A stretch of DNA of 64,000 nucleotides from Cryptomeria japonica (taxonomy: Eukaryota; Streptophyta; Pinopsida; Cupressales; Cupressaceae). The position numbers were made by a program, and so were the translations under genes. Of the stretch, positions 1 through 12,280 are shown piece by piece (position 1 is the stretch's first letter; every line of letters starts with the position of its first letter). The notes under the pieces are model-generated. The model made no database searches and was not told the DNA's origin. It saw only the letters and a list, made by a program, of their open reading frames with translations. The stretch spans positions 215,122,654 through 215,186,653 of the forward strand of contig NC_081411.1 in the NCBI RefSeq assembly GCF_030272615.1, read 5' to 3'.

Positions 1-1150
1 TACTTTCAAATACCCCTAAAAGAAAGAAACAAGAAATTTCTCTCAATGAGTTTGATTTCGGCCAATTAGTTCCTGTAAAGTCAAATATTACCAAGAAGGC
101 CAAAACTATCTCAATGGTGAGAATTGAACAAACCAGTAATAAGTATGTTGAGGTTGCAGAACCTCCTTTGGATAAGAATGAAAATGAAGTACATGTTGAA
201 GATACTAGATCTTGGCAAGCAAACAGATGATGGTGCCAAGCAAGATGCACACGAGGCCTTTTGATCCCTCATTGCCAGATATGATGAGGAGAAAATGAAG
301 AAATATAAGCTCAAGAATCAAGTATAATTACTTACCTTGATGTTTTGATCAAAATAATTGTCTACCAAGGTAGTGGAGCCAATAACTTCATCACTTGATA
401 AAACAACCATCAAACAAGCTGAGAAGCTCACCTCAAGGGGTACTACAATGGGTGAATAGATGGATATGATGCAGAGTCAAAGAAAACATATTTTGAATTC
501 AACAATAAAGTTTATTGATAGAATTAAAAGTGTTGAATATGAATTTGATACAATTCTATAAACATTAACATAGGGTACATTGAAACAAATGAGAAGAGTT
601 TTGAAGCTTGGCTCAAATTGACAATTTTCCCTTTGGATGTTCTTGTTGACAATAATATTGTTCCTCCAAAGAAATTTTATGTGCAACATAAAGAACTTCT
701 AAAACATAGAATGAAAGTTTTAGAAGAATTAGTTGAAGATATCAAAAAAGCCAAGAAAACCAGTGAAAGTACTATCAAAGAAATCCTAGCCAAGGTCATG
801 AAATTTCCTTGTAAAATTTTTGATGAAGGGAAAAATCTACTACCTCTGGACTCATGTATTCAAGCGTTTAGCCTATTCATCCAAGAATAAATTGATAGAT
901 AAATTTATCACTTGTTTCACTTGATAAGTTGATAGCAATTCAAGCTGTGTTGGATAATATGGAATCTCTTTTGAAAATATCAAAGAAGGAATGCACTCTA
1001 TTAAATAATTTAGTCACCGGAATACAAGTTATCGCTGGCTATGAAGATGAACTAGATGACACAAAGATTAAAGCTTCTCTACATAAATATGAGGAATTTA
1101 TAAGGGAAGATGGAGATGACGAGAGACAAAATGGAGCCCCAACTTCTTAG
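1..1150 (+). pseudogene. Decayed hypothetical ORF, probably transposon-borne
   Basis: I do not recognise the family. One frame is open from the window edge (about base 6) to a stop at 228-230. After several stops it reopens at 618-890, and a second frame carries 929-1150. The products are hydrophilic and rich in Lys and Glu. The stretch around KELLKHRMKVLEELVEDI has regularly spaced leucines and may be a coiled coil. The last block ends in an acidic tail. At least one frameshift and several stops show it is no longer functional. Its place in transposon debris suggests a mobile-element accessory protein, which is inference only; a host gene fragment is also possible. Confidence 0.35.
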
Positions 1151-3230
1151 ATGCACTCATAGACTAGTATCATCTTGTTGTTTGAATTGACATTTTCAAG
1201 TGTCATTTTAGATAATTGTTTTGTATTTAGGAATGCATAAGTTCTAAGTCAAATCAAATTCATTGTTTGAATTAGTCATAATTTAGTTGTAAATTTCCTA
1301 TTTTTGCTCATTACACCTCACCTATATATATGAGGTTGCTCATTTTGATTAGTATCTTTTATTTTATGTAAAAAAAACCCTACCAAAGTGAAAAGCAAAG
1401 TGAGACTTTGTGTTCAAATTGTGATTTTGCAAGCTTAATCAAAGAAGAAGATAATTTTGGTTCTTAAACTTTGAGTTGAGGTCATCTTTGTTCATGATAT
1501 AGATGTTCTTATGTCATTTATGTTATATTCTTGAAAAGATTAAGTTGAGCAGTGTGAGTTGTGACATATCAAAGAGTAGTTTGAATTCATTAAGTAGATT
1601 TTGTGTTACTTTATCAATTTGAAAATAGGAATTGTGTGTGAATAATCATTCAAATACTTTGTGCTTTGCTTCATTAGTTTTGTGGAAAACTATAAATTGT
1701 ATGCAAGTAGCAACTTTAAGACTCTATGCTTCATTTTTTACTTGGAAAGTATTAATTAAAATGAGTCATTTGTAAAGGTTTATATGATAGTGATAAAAAG
1801 AAGACTTTGAGCTTCATTATTACTTTCCCATCCCATTAGTTATTTTCAAAAAAAGGAAGCAACGAGAGGCTTTGTACTCTTAAGGAAACTTTTCTTCTAA
1901 ATTAATAAAGATTTTTGTATTACTACAAATAAAAATTGTCTTAAGTCTTAGGGAATTAAATCCATTCTAGATAGAGAATTAGGAAAATACTTATTCTAAA
2001 GAAGGAGAGTAAAGTGATTGTATCATCATGGATTAGTGTAAAGTTAGTAGGTAGATTAGTATTAAATATAGTTTTCAATAGAAACGAGGAGCCTTCCCTT
2101 ATAAATAGGAGGGACCGTATCTTTCCTTCTAAGAGATATTGTCTCACGCACTATGGTGAAACCCACATTTTGAAAACTTCACCGAGTTAAAAAAAATTTC
2201 ACCTAGCAAAACGAATCTATCTTGGTTGGTTGTAGGGATTCATTTTGAGCGGGTCAAATTTCTAGTGCCATTTCTACATATTTAATGGGAACTCTTCCAT
2301 CTCCCACAAACCTCCTTGCATAACCTTTTCCCTTTCTTCCTTTGCCACAAAAAATGCTATGAAAATCCTTTGGGAAGGAATTTAACAATCTCTTTTATTT
2401 TTCATGCTTCAGCAATCCAAGCTCTAATCTTCTTTCTCTCAAACTCGGGGCCTAAAAATATATAGATGATTGCACATTACTCTAGTATACCAATATCCTC
2501 TTGTGTTTCTTCTATCAAATCCATCATTTCATATCCTTTATTATCACACCTCTATGATAATATTCAATCCTCATTTATGTTCATTTTTAGGTTTCATTGG
2601 AATCAACCTCCTGCTTTAGTACCATTATAGTTTTCAATTTTCAAACTTTAGATCAATTGTTTAATTCTTGCTCAAAACATGTTAGTTTCCTACCATAATA
2701 CTTACTAGGTCTTCCATAAAATAGATTAAAGAAAGAAAATTCGAAAACAACAGATAAATGATTCTTGAAATAGCATAACTAAAAGCCTTAAATTATAGGG
2801 TACCAATGATCTTCGAGGTTTGAGGCAAACAAATGTTTTGAATCTTAATCTTTTCCAACCACTTATCTCACAAAAAGGTACTTGTGCAAAGTTAATGGTG
2901 AGTTATAATGAATATTATATAAATATAATTTAAATAATAATAATTAAGTATTATATTTAAGTTTAAGTTTTTATTATATTTTATTATTAAATTTTTAATT
3001 ATGTAGATTAAGTTAGTATATAATTTTTAATCTAAACTAGAATTCTTATTATAACTAATTAGAATATATTTAATAAATTTAAGTAAAACTCTTTCCTTTT
3101 GTACCTAAGCCTAGCTCTTTCAAGTTCAACTCCTTGTTGTCTAATCAAGATTGCCTTGGGGGTTTAAAAACTACCATTCGTCTCTCTAAATCCCTCAATT
3201 GTAATATTAATCCTATTTTAAGATGTGTCT
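1151..3230. other. Non-coding, AT-rich, LTR-like in part
   Basis: No gene is visible. A TATA-like motif (cctatatatatgagg, about 1320) is followed by leader-like sequence, as in a plant LTR, but I found no paired copy. 2890-3080 is almost pure A+T. Confidence 0.4.
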
Positions 3231-3237
3231 TTAGTGA

Positions 3238-3870
3238 GTGTTTAGAGGAACCTCTTTGAGCTTGTGGGCAATAAAAAAGATTTGGATAGAAACAAAAATT
3301 TGCTTCATTAAAAATTGTTGTCTAGAAGATAAAATGCAAGTTGGTACTCCTAACATCCAATTGGAGGCAAATTTTATCATAACCTTGGAAGTATTTTCTC
3401 AAGAAGCTTCAAATCTATAGAATCCAAGGCCAAAATATCTATGCCAAGATGTATTGTTTGTAGGAAGGGGATAGGGGAACCAATTACTTTTTAAAATCTT
3501 ATCAAACACAAATAGAGAAAAGAGGCAATTGGGTCAATTAACAATAATGGGAATTTTTTGGATGATCCAATCTTTATGAAAGAAGGTTTTTTCTCATTTT
3601 TCATATAGTTGAACTTACCACAAAGAAAAATGCACTCGATACTAGAAAATTTTATCTCAGAATGATCCCTAGAAAGGTTACTAAAGAGGATGCTAATATG
3701 TTGGATATGGACATCACCATCCATAAAATTGATTTAACATTATCAGATCTCTTGTCAATTTCAAGTCTCCTAGTATGGATGGGATCACTATCGAGTTCTA
3801 AAAAGAAAATACTAAATAGGTAGGTTTAGAATTATTAGAGGTTTACAATGCTGCATTTCTTTGTAATTAT
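3238..3870 (+). pseudogene. LINE-type reverse transcriptase remnant
   Basis: In broken frames the translation reads like the region entering the reverse transcriptase of plant L1-type LINEs. A segment near 3520-3560 resembles the linker with INNNGNFLDDP. About 3680-3730 reads EDANMLDMDITIHKIDLTLS. About 3761-3797 reads NFKSPSMDGITIEF, close to the family hallmark KSPGxDGxxxEFxK with the Gly replaced by Ser. A tail VGLELLEVYNAAFLCN follows. Stops and frameshifts occur throughout, and the YADD catalytic region is absent, so only a short N-terminal piece of the domain survives. The right side runs into an unrelated repeat at about 3895. This is a dead fragment of a non-LTR retrotransposon. Confidence 0.55.
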
Positions 3871-3894
3871 TTGGGACAATATGACTCGAGATTC

Positions 3895-4325
3895 TGATAA
3901 TAAATCTAATAAATCTTCCTAATCCGGAATAGATCCTACTTGTCTACTTCAAAGTTAAAGGACCATGATGACCTACTTCCCCAGTCTTGGAAAATCAACC
4001 TAAACTTTCAAGAAGAGGTTCTGATGTTATTCCTCTACTCAAATCCTTGTCTATAGCTCTTTTTGATATTTTAAGAAATCTATTATTACCGTTTCACTTC
4101 AATTGTGTATTGTTTTATCAATAAGATATACAATTTATATCCAATTGCAATTTGAAAAGGAGAAACAATGCCACAAGGTGAATCTGATCAGCATTTCAGG
4201 CCTTTTTCCTAAATGAATTGTGACTAGATCTAATGAGATTCACTCCTTTTCAATGTATGGTTAATTTGGTTAGTTAATGGTCTTATTATCTTAATTGATG
4301 AAATACTAATTCCAAATTACACTAA
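3895..4325 (+). repeat. Dispersed repeat R, copy 1 (gypsy-type leader)
   Basis: About 430 bases recur in the same orientation at 8385-8805 with many substitutions. Shared landmarks include tcctacttgtct, agttaaaggacc, attcctctactca and tggttaatttggttagt. It lies upstream of a gag-like remnant here and downstream of an LTR in the other copy, so it is probably the 5' untranslated leader of one Ty3/gypsy family. The assignment is inference. Confidence 0.6.
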
Positions 4326-4329
4326 TACA

Positions 4330-5700
4330 TTTTTTGTGATCTAGTATGTATGGTGAATGTGATTACAAAAGAACATCATTTTACTCAACAAGCATCAAAT
4401 AAGATGTTATGGTTAATGTGTATGGTGTTTTTTCTTATCCTACTATTGGTTCCATTACTCATCCCGTTGAGGTTGGTACTAAGTGCTTAGATCACCTTTT
4501 CTATTATTCCTACATGGGATCACTTTCATGTGAAGTTGGGACAACTTTTCCTCTCTTACATGAAAGGTATCCCTTCTACAATTCATAAATGTTTTAAATT
4601 CCCTCATAATGGCACTATTATAATGATTAATTATAGCCTTAACCAAGCCACAATGAAGCATGGAAATTTGACTCTTGATTACTTTTGGCCTAAGTAACTT
4701 GAGCATTTAAAGCCTCAAAATGATATCCTTTTCTTATCTTATAAAAAATGGAAAAATGATATGATAATGGCCTTGAGTAAACCTAGAGACCCTACACCCA
4801 TGGATATTCCTCCTCATAATGGACCTGGTATTCTTCCTACTCCTATTCCTCCTATATATGCTTCAATTCTACCTCCTATGTCCTATAAAGGAAAACATTT
4901 GGTATCATCCTCTATCTCTCAATCTATTGGGGTTTCTTTCACTCCTCTCCCTATTAGGTAAGAAAATAAGCCTATGTTAATTGATACTCAACCTCTGCAA
5001 GTCTCAACTAAAACTAAAAGGAATCTTTGTGTGGGAGAATGTCAACAAAGACACCATGATAAGGCTCGCAATCTTGCTTCCCAAACCATTTCCTCACCAA
5101 AGACACCAAATGTTGACTTGGTCCCATTTGTCTAGCCTTCGCCTAACCCCAGGGATGAATTTCAACTCAAATAACCTAAGTTAAAAATGCTCAAGAAAAA
5201 TGATGGTCTAAATTCTTTTCATGTTAAAGATCCTATTTTTATTCATTTAGATGATGATATGGATGATTGTGATAATTTTGTTCATGATAACAATGTTGAT
5301 ACTAATGATTTTGATGATATGTATGATCTTATTGAGATTAATCATGATTTATCTTAATGTTTTGAAAATCATTAACCCTTTCTCCTAGTGACAAACAAAG
5401 TGATTCATCATTAAAGCATGGTCCTTGTTTGGAACTTGCAGTAACTCCATCTACCATGATCAATGTGGCTCGTCTTGCATCTTATCCACCATCCCTAGAT
5501 GATGTTAAGAAAGATTGGGAGGTGGTTGATTTTATTGATTAGCTTCATTCATGTCATGGATTCTTTTTCGTGTGCTTACTTGTTCATAATGTGCTTCCCC
5601 CATGATGTGCTACTTGATATGTTTTTGTGTTATGTTAGGTTCTCTTTGGATGACTCTTGTTACTCCCTTGGTGAAAGGTAATAAAGAGGCCAAATATGTT
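4330..5700 (+). pseudogene. Degenerate retroelement coding region, gag-like
   Basis: This follows repeat R copy 1 and precedes the polypurine tract and LTR at 6490-6507. Three-frame reading gives short coding-like pieces: GSITHPVEVGTKC near 4450, a Pro-rich piece at 4761-4961, a basic piece ending in PSPNPRDEF near 5150, and a very acidic Asp-rich piece near 5240-5350 followed by VARLASYPPSLDDV near 5470. Codon-like composition with constant frame changes indicates an old coding region. I cannot place it in a known domain family. From context it is probably the gag or spacer region of the element whose leader is R. Confidence 0.3.
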
Positions 5701-6489
5701 GTGATATTCCTCTATTTGTATCTCAATTCTTCTATATGTCATATCTATGTTATGTCGTACATGTGCTCTTGTTCATAAATGTGTTCTTGCATTGTCTACT
5801 TGGGGATGATGCAAAGCGTTGAGATTTCTTTTTGGTCTCTTCCATTTTGACTCAAAAAGACACTTGTTTATTATCTCTTATGATCTCCTTCCATTTCATT
5901 CATAGTACCACTAGTTTTTGGGGATACGGTTGATTTAATACAATCATACTTGATATACATTATTCATCACAAATGCAAACTAACTCGAGAGTTAGTGGAT
6001 TTCTTATGCACTTTTTTTCCCTATATGTTTTGTGATCATTATCCTTTGATTTGTCCTTTCCTGGGTGCATCTCATAGTGGTAACGTGTTTGTCTTTTTGG
6101 ATGCATGCTACCTTAAAGAAATTTCTCTCAATAAGGCGTACACAATCGATTTAACGTGGGGGCATACAATCTTCTCAATGTAACACTTTATGCATACACC
6201 CTATCATGTTTTTGATACTCAAGTTACTTTGTAAATTGAGCCTTTTTCTTTGTAATTTGGTATTTTCTTTCTCATGACTCATAGTACTTGCATTAAATAT
6301 TACTAGGCCAACATAGTCATGCTCTCTCTTTCCCTTTCATGTGTTGTCCCTTATATCTTGATATTAGAGTAGTAACATCCTAGAAGTCCCTGGGGGCTTG
6401 GTGTATCTTGTCTCTTTGATATCTTGGTGAAAATTTTTCAATGCGACTTTGTATTTTACTTTAAGTATGGGTATAGTCTCATAATCTCA
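5701..6489. other. No gene seen; interior of the decayed element
   Basis: T-rich sequence without coding potential, lying between the gag-like remnant and the polypurine tract. The open frame at 5950-6183 is short and resembles no family I know. Confidence 0.4.
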
Positions 6490-6506
6490 ATAAAGTGGGG
6501 GCTAAA
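6490..6506 (+). other. Polypurine tract before an LTR
   Basis: The run ataaagtgggggctaaa directly precedes TGTATCATC, the usual arrangement for plus-strand DNA priming next to a 3' LTR. Confidence 0.6.
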
Positions 6507-8200
6507 TGTATCATCTTAAATTGTATCCACATACAATATCATCCTCACCTAGACCTCACCTTGGTGTTTCTTCTTTCGATGCCTGATGATTGTTTTGATT
6601 CTATTCACACCACCCCACAAACTTGCATTCTCACCTTCTCTCCTATCTTTCCCCCAAAACCAAGTCTTGTTTCTTAGGACCATTTCACTAGGGTGCCCTA
6701 ATTCTAGCTCAAGACCATGACACCATAGTGCCATGATCCTATCAATTAGGGCCCAATTTTGATCCTCATAACAATCACACCAAATGAGTGAGAAATTAGA
6801 TCTTGTATTAGCCTACTCTGAAAGTTAAATTTATTTTTGGGCTATTAGGTATAAAAGGAGGTCTAACTCTCTCATTTGAAGTCTAAGCCATCTATGTGAT
6901 CTATGATCTGGGTCAAAGCATAATACTATGTCGCACTTGGGGCTAACTGGAGTAGTTCGACCAAACTTAGTTTGACCGAACTTATTTGTTGCCGTGTGGC
7001 TCCTGTTGGCATAGCTGTGGTGCTTAGATAACACCAAAAGTTCAGCCAAACTAAGTTCGATCAAACTATTTTTTATATAAACCTAGTTCGAATGAACTAT
7101 CCTATGTGTCATGTGATGTAACAAAATCAACATTTTGTTTGTATTTATGAAACTTTTCACTTTTAATGTATTTTTCTTCGAGCATAATATTTTTTTACAA
7201 AAATAAAAAAAATACCCTTTTGTAAAACTCAAAGTCATGAATCTGGACATATAATTTTTTAATATTTTGATTAATTCTAATATTTTTATTTTTTAAACAT
7301 TGCAAGTAGGTTTTTTATGTTAAAAAAGAGGATAATTTGAAATTAAAAAAATTAAATGATAAAAATTTTACAAAAATATTTTCACTAGATGAGAGAATCT
7401 TCTCCAAAAGGGTATAAGTTTTTTTGATGATGCTAAATTTAGTGGACAAAAGGTGATACCGAATGAAAACTACCAAATTTAGCTATGCTGGACTTCAAAA
7501 TATTATTACAAGAAAAATATACATCAAAATTTAATTTTTTTTAGCACTACATATATATGTCTTCTATTTAAAAAAACTAAAATTAGGAAAGAATAAGCTC
7601 ATTTTCTTTTTTTTAGTGACGCCAACTAAAACCCCTGATTTTTAGCATTTTTCATCAATAAAAAATCTGTCTTTGAATATATTAAAAAATTATCAATTTT
7701 TTTTTTAAAATTTTCAAAAAATAACAAACATTAATTTCATTAATATTTCTATATTTAATCAGTTTACATCATTTTGAAATTCAATTTAGAAATGTCACTT
7801 TTATGCGATCAAAGTTAAATAATTTTAGTTGTGTTGGTCACTTCCTTTATAAAAGTGTGACATGGGTTTGTGCTTTTATCCATCTCTCTTTCAATTCAAG
7901 TGAGTAAGCAATCAAGCATCCATAAAGAATTGAAGAAGTTCAATCAAGTTCTAGCATTGAAGATGGAATCCATGATCAAGTTTTTATGAAGACATTCTAC
8001 AAGACATCCTAAAAACCTTATATAAAGATTCAATCAAGCTTTATCAAGGTATAGATTTCAATTACAAGCATTCAAATTCAAATCTAGCCTTTCCATAAAA
8101 AGGAAAGTATTTTACAACAATTCAATTCTCTTTTCATTAAAATTACACTTCTAATTTCAATGTTAATTCCTAAATCTGGGTTTGATCCAAGGAAAATCCC
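6507..8200 (+). repeat. LTR-like sequence of the decayed gypsy element
   Basis: It starts with TGTATC after a polypurine tract. A TATA-like tttataaaag at 7847-7856 would mark the U3/R boundary. Around 6950-7080 are several imperfect copies of an AGTTCGACCAAACT-type motif in both orientations. The right end is not resolved; leader-like sequence and repeat R copy 2 follow it, so it reads as the junction LTR between two element interiors. No second full copy lies in the window to test this. Confidence 0.45.
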
Positions 8201-8384
8201 TATCCATAACCATTTCCTCTCTTTTTGTGTGCAGGCAGTTGACTCAGGAGCTATAGTTAGAAATTTTGACAGAGTTGATGACTACAAATAGGTTCAAATT
8301 TTGATGGAGCAAAAAGTGGCGGACTATGATGACCTACCTTCTTAGTCTCAAAAATTCGGCCCAAGCTTCTAACAGTGAATCCAA

Positions 8385-8805
8385 CACATCTACTTGATCT
8401 GGAATAAATCCTACTTGTCTGCCTTAGAGTTAAAGGACCGCGACAAGATACCTTCTCGGTCTCAAAAATAGTGCAGACTTTAAGGAACAGGTTCTGATCT
8501 TATTCCTCTACTCAGATCCTTCTCTATAGCTCTGTCTGATATTTGTAGCAGTTTGTTATTACTATTTCACTTCAATTGTGCATTGTTTTATCATTAAGCT
8601 ATACAATTTCCATCCAATTTTAACTTGAAAAGGTGAAAAATACTCCAAGGTGAATCTCATCAACATTTCAACCCTTTTTCTAGTTGAATTGTGGCTAGAT
8701 CTAACTGGGTTCAACCTCCTTTTTAAAGTATGGTTAATTTGGTTAGTTAGTGGTCTTATTATCTTAATTGATGAAACCCTAATTCCAAATTATTACATTA
8801 CACAA
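8385..8805 (+). repeat. Dispersed repeat R, copy 2
   Basis: Diverged direct copy of 3895-4325. It lies 3' of the LTR-like region and stops where Penelope-like sequence begins, so this element interior is cut off. The sentence-like motif 'ctacct-tctc-gtctcaaaaa' occurs twice in tandem here (about 8335 and 8450). Confidence 0.6.
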
Positions 8806-9059
8806 ATATTGAGTCATATATTGATATAACTATATGAAAAAGTATAATTAATGTGGATCACAAAAATGAAGAACAAGGAGAGAGGGTTTAGAAAGAGAAT
8901 GAAAAGGAAGAAAGTTAAATAAGTAAAAAAAAAGACATCGCTGTATAAAAGAAAATGAATGCAAGTGAAGAATGGGAATGTAGTTGAGTGAAAAGATAGC
9001 CAAGAAAAAGGAAGAGAAGACAAGAGAGAGATCACTAGGGAGGGGGGTTCAAAAGGACA

Positions 9060-9450
9060 AAGTTCCAAATGGGTTGCCAGGATGGGCTTATGTCCACCCT
9101 TCACCCCAATTGAGTTTCGTAGCATGGTTCATGATGGTGATGGCTTCTTGGAGTTTACATTTAATATTTTTTTCTTTATATACAACTTGGGATTTCTTAA
9201 GGTAGATGGGTGTTTGGTATGGTGGGAGTGTTCAACTAGAATAGATTTGGAAATTTGATCATATACCTGAAATCAGTAATGCGTTATTTGATCTTAGAGC
9301 TAATGTATTGTCCCATTTTCCTAATATATGGGTTTCCATAATGGAAATAAATTTTGTACACTTTATAATGGAGAAGTCATGGTAAAACATATTTGATATA
9401 GGATTTTGGCCTCCTAGTGGTGTAGATGGGTTGGAAGGCACAAGAATACC
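9060..9450 (-). pseudogene. Penelope-like element, GIY-YIG endonuclease end
   Basis: Read leftward from 9450, the translation follows the C-terminal part of Penelope-like retroelements. A degraded GIY-YIG block with KPIY then ENG occurs near 9345-9310, then SILVEHSHHTKHPS near 9240-9205, then a frame change to KVVYKEKNIKCKLQEAI, and then the family's end motif LNRDDGW in the form LNWGEGW near 9100. Several stops interrupt it, so it is dead. It is the direct continuation of the piece at 18651-19050. The two were separated by the LTR element between them, whose target duplication (ATACC) sits exactly at this junction. In the family, GIY-YIG nicks DNA for target-primed insertion. Confidence 0.65.
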
Positions 9451-10260
9451 TGTAGGTGGTAGAAACATAAATCTACCTACGACCTTATTGATTAAGATCT
9501 AGATATTTCCCACATTCAACAATAAAGTGCCTGCAACAAAAATAGAACATGAAAATGTACTAATCTAACACATAGGCATTCAATCAAAAATTTAACTCTA
9601 TTGCCTTCCTATCTTCAAGATTCAACAATTGATATTTATGCTCTTAGATTTCTAGCACTAAGAACCAGAAGCTATGAAGAATAAAAGTAAAGGACATGAA
9701 ATGTGAGAATCAATGAGATGATGAACAAAGATGATCAAATCTGCAAGCTAATATGCAAGAAAAAGATTAAAAAATGCAAGTATGCAAAATGATATATTGA
9801 TTTTTCTAGATGATTGGAAATGAGAGGGGGCTAGGTTTAAATAGAAATCCTTAGGGGGGATCCAAGTTGTAGGACAAATGTTGGATAATAGATTAGGGAA
9901 TAAATGAAGAGTGTTTATCCCACATGCATTAGATGAGTATAATTGATAGGGGTGAGAGATGATAAATAGAGGATACATTTGTGATATGAGAAGGATTTAT
10001 CAGTTTGTGAATTTAATGAATAATGGAATATGTATTATTTAATGGATTATATTATTGAATAAAATTAATGGAATGATGAATATATTATTTATTTAATGGA
10101 GTAATGATATGGATATGAGCATTACTATAATGAATATTATAACGAAGAATAATAGAATAATGCGAAATGAATATTATTAATGTATCCACTTGATGATGTA
10201 GGAAAAATTAAGATTAATTAAGAGGATGTCCATTTTCATGAATTTTTTTATATGTCTACA
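9451..10260 (-). repeat. LTR (3' end of the minus-strand element)
   Basis: It begins tgtaggtggtag, ends atgtctaca, and pairs with 17843-18650. Shared stretches include ctaggtttaaatagaaatcc and ttatcc-cgcatgcattagatgagt. The first 100 bases differ clearly more than the middle. Confidence 0.9.
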
Positions 10261-10275
10261 TTTTGCCCCACTTTG
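10261..10275 (-). other. Polypurine tract
   Basis: On the minus strand caaagtggggcaaaa abuts the TGTAGA start of the 3' LTR. This fixes the element's orientation. Confidence 0.75.
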
Positions 10276-12280
10276 AGACAATGTATCCTATCATGTTGTT
10301 TCAAAGAAAAATTGATCAACTGATATATGCCCCAGAGATATCTTGGAAATGATGATGATTGATATGATATGCCCCCTCAAGAGATTGATCGAACATATTG
10401 TGAGAAGATTGATCTCTTGATAGATTATGGGAGAATGATTGGATGATTAATATTGTGTGAGTGATTAAGCTGAGAAGCAAATTTGATAAAAATGCACAAT
10501 TGAGAGGCATAATTGAACAATTGGTGGAAATGATCAGTATAGCTAGGTTGAAGATAATTAAGCTAATTGAATTGATAGGGATTGATGCTAGCGCAAGATA
10601 AGGTGATCCAATGATTTGTTGATTGATTGATCTAAGGGTGATGAGATTTCAAGAAGCAAGTTGATTGATTTGATAAATCAATTGATAAAGTGATTTGATA
10701 AATCAATTGATAAAGAGATTTGGAGACATGTATTAGTTGGGTAAAGCGATTGATTGATCTCTTTAAGATAAAAAAATGAAAAAGATGGTGATGAAAGAAA
10801 TGACGATGGAAGAAAGTGATGAAAATGATGAAAGCGATGAGAATTATTGTGCTTTTTTAAGTTCTTAAATCATCATCGAGCTTATTATGGAAAAAGGATA
10901 AATTCATCTGGATATGACTTAGAACCAAATGAATCATCATAACTATTGCGTTCAGGAAGACACATTAGATAGTCGATGAATGCCCCAATTTACATAAGAT
11001 CCACACACCCTCGATGATCTTAGACAATCATGTCCTAAGATGAGTCGTTATATTACTAAGGAACAATCTACAAGCAACAAACTAGTGAACATTCCCCATC
11101 CTTGTGTTTCTAGTCAAAGATATCATGGAGATAAAATCTCTAGTAAGAGACATCCCAGAAAAGATAAAAGATATGTCACCAAAGATAAAATAAAAAACAA
11201 TAAAAAGACATAAGCAAACCAACAGACAATATGCTTCATGCCAAAATGATTCTTGCCCATAGTTAAGGTGCTTGGTTTGATAAGTCAATAGGATGTTGTT
11301 AGGTCTGCTTGATCTTAGTCTCGTCATGTCATGATCTTGTTGATGTCCAAAGATGCATGCTTGTCTAAAATGTTTGTGTTTTGCAATGTTTATGAAATGT
11401 TTTTAGATTTTGTTGAAAAGTTTTATGATTTTTTAGGGTTTTTTAAATGTTTTTATTTTTTAGAATTTTTTTAGAACATTTTATAATTTTTAAGATTTTT
11501 CAGGACATTTATGATTTTTAAGATTTTTTAGGACATTTTATGATTTTTAATATTTTTAAGGACATTTTATGATTTTAAAGATTTTTTCAAGACATTTTTA
11601 TGATTTTAAAGATTTTTTAAGGATATTTTATGATTTTAAAGATTTTTTAAAGATATTTTATGTTTTAAAAGATTTTTTCAGGACATTTTATGATTTTTAA
11701 GATTTTTTCAAGACATTTTATGATTTTTAAGATTTTTTCAAGACATTTTATGATTTTTTAGATTTTTTAAGACATTTTATGATTTTAATTTTTTTCATGA
11801 CCTTTTATGATTTTGAGTGAAATAATGAACAAATGGGATATAAATGGATAAGTGAATGATGAAGGAAGCTTATACAATTTTCAAGGACTATCTCACAATA
11901 GCATAACATGTTAATCCAAGCACAACGACCAGATATGACAATATAAAGCGAGGATAAAGTGTAACAAATGTCATCTGTTCTTGAAGGAATGGACATGTCA
12001 ATATTTTTTTTTTAGCATTTTATGTCCTTAATTTTGATCAAGATCAAATGATAGATTTGGATAGGATGAAGATAGGATAAGAAAGATAAAAGGTGGTAAT
12101 GAAGGTTCAAAGCAAGAAATGGATAGGAGTTGAAGGGTGTGGATCAAGCGTAATAGATAGGAAACACAAAGCCTGCAAATTTCCTTAACCTTATCAAGAT
12201 CAAAGGTGGAAAAGAGATATGTATGATTAAAGACATTGGTAGGATTAAAGACATTGGCAGGATAATGAAATGAAACTAGG
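10276..12280. other. Element interior without recognisable gene
   Basis: Repetitive GATT/GATGA-rich stretches (10560-10860) and the T-rich tandem array lie here. No pol domain is readable in any frame; the corresponding region of an autonomous relative would carry pol. Confidence 0.5.
11395..11830. repeat. T-rich tandem repeat, unit about 30 bp
   Basis: A dozen or more degenerate copies of a unit like gacattttatgatttttaag followed by attttttca. Copies vary in T-run length, typical of slippage-driven expansion inside the element. Confidence 0.85.
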
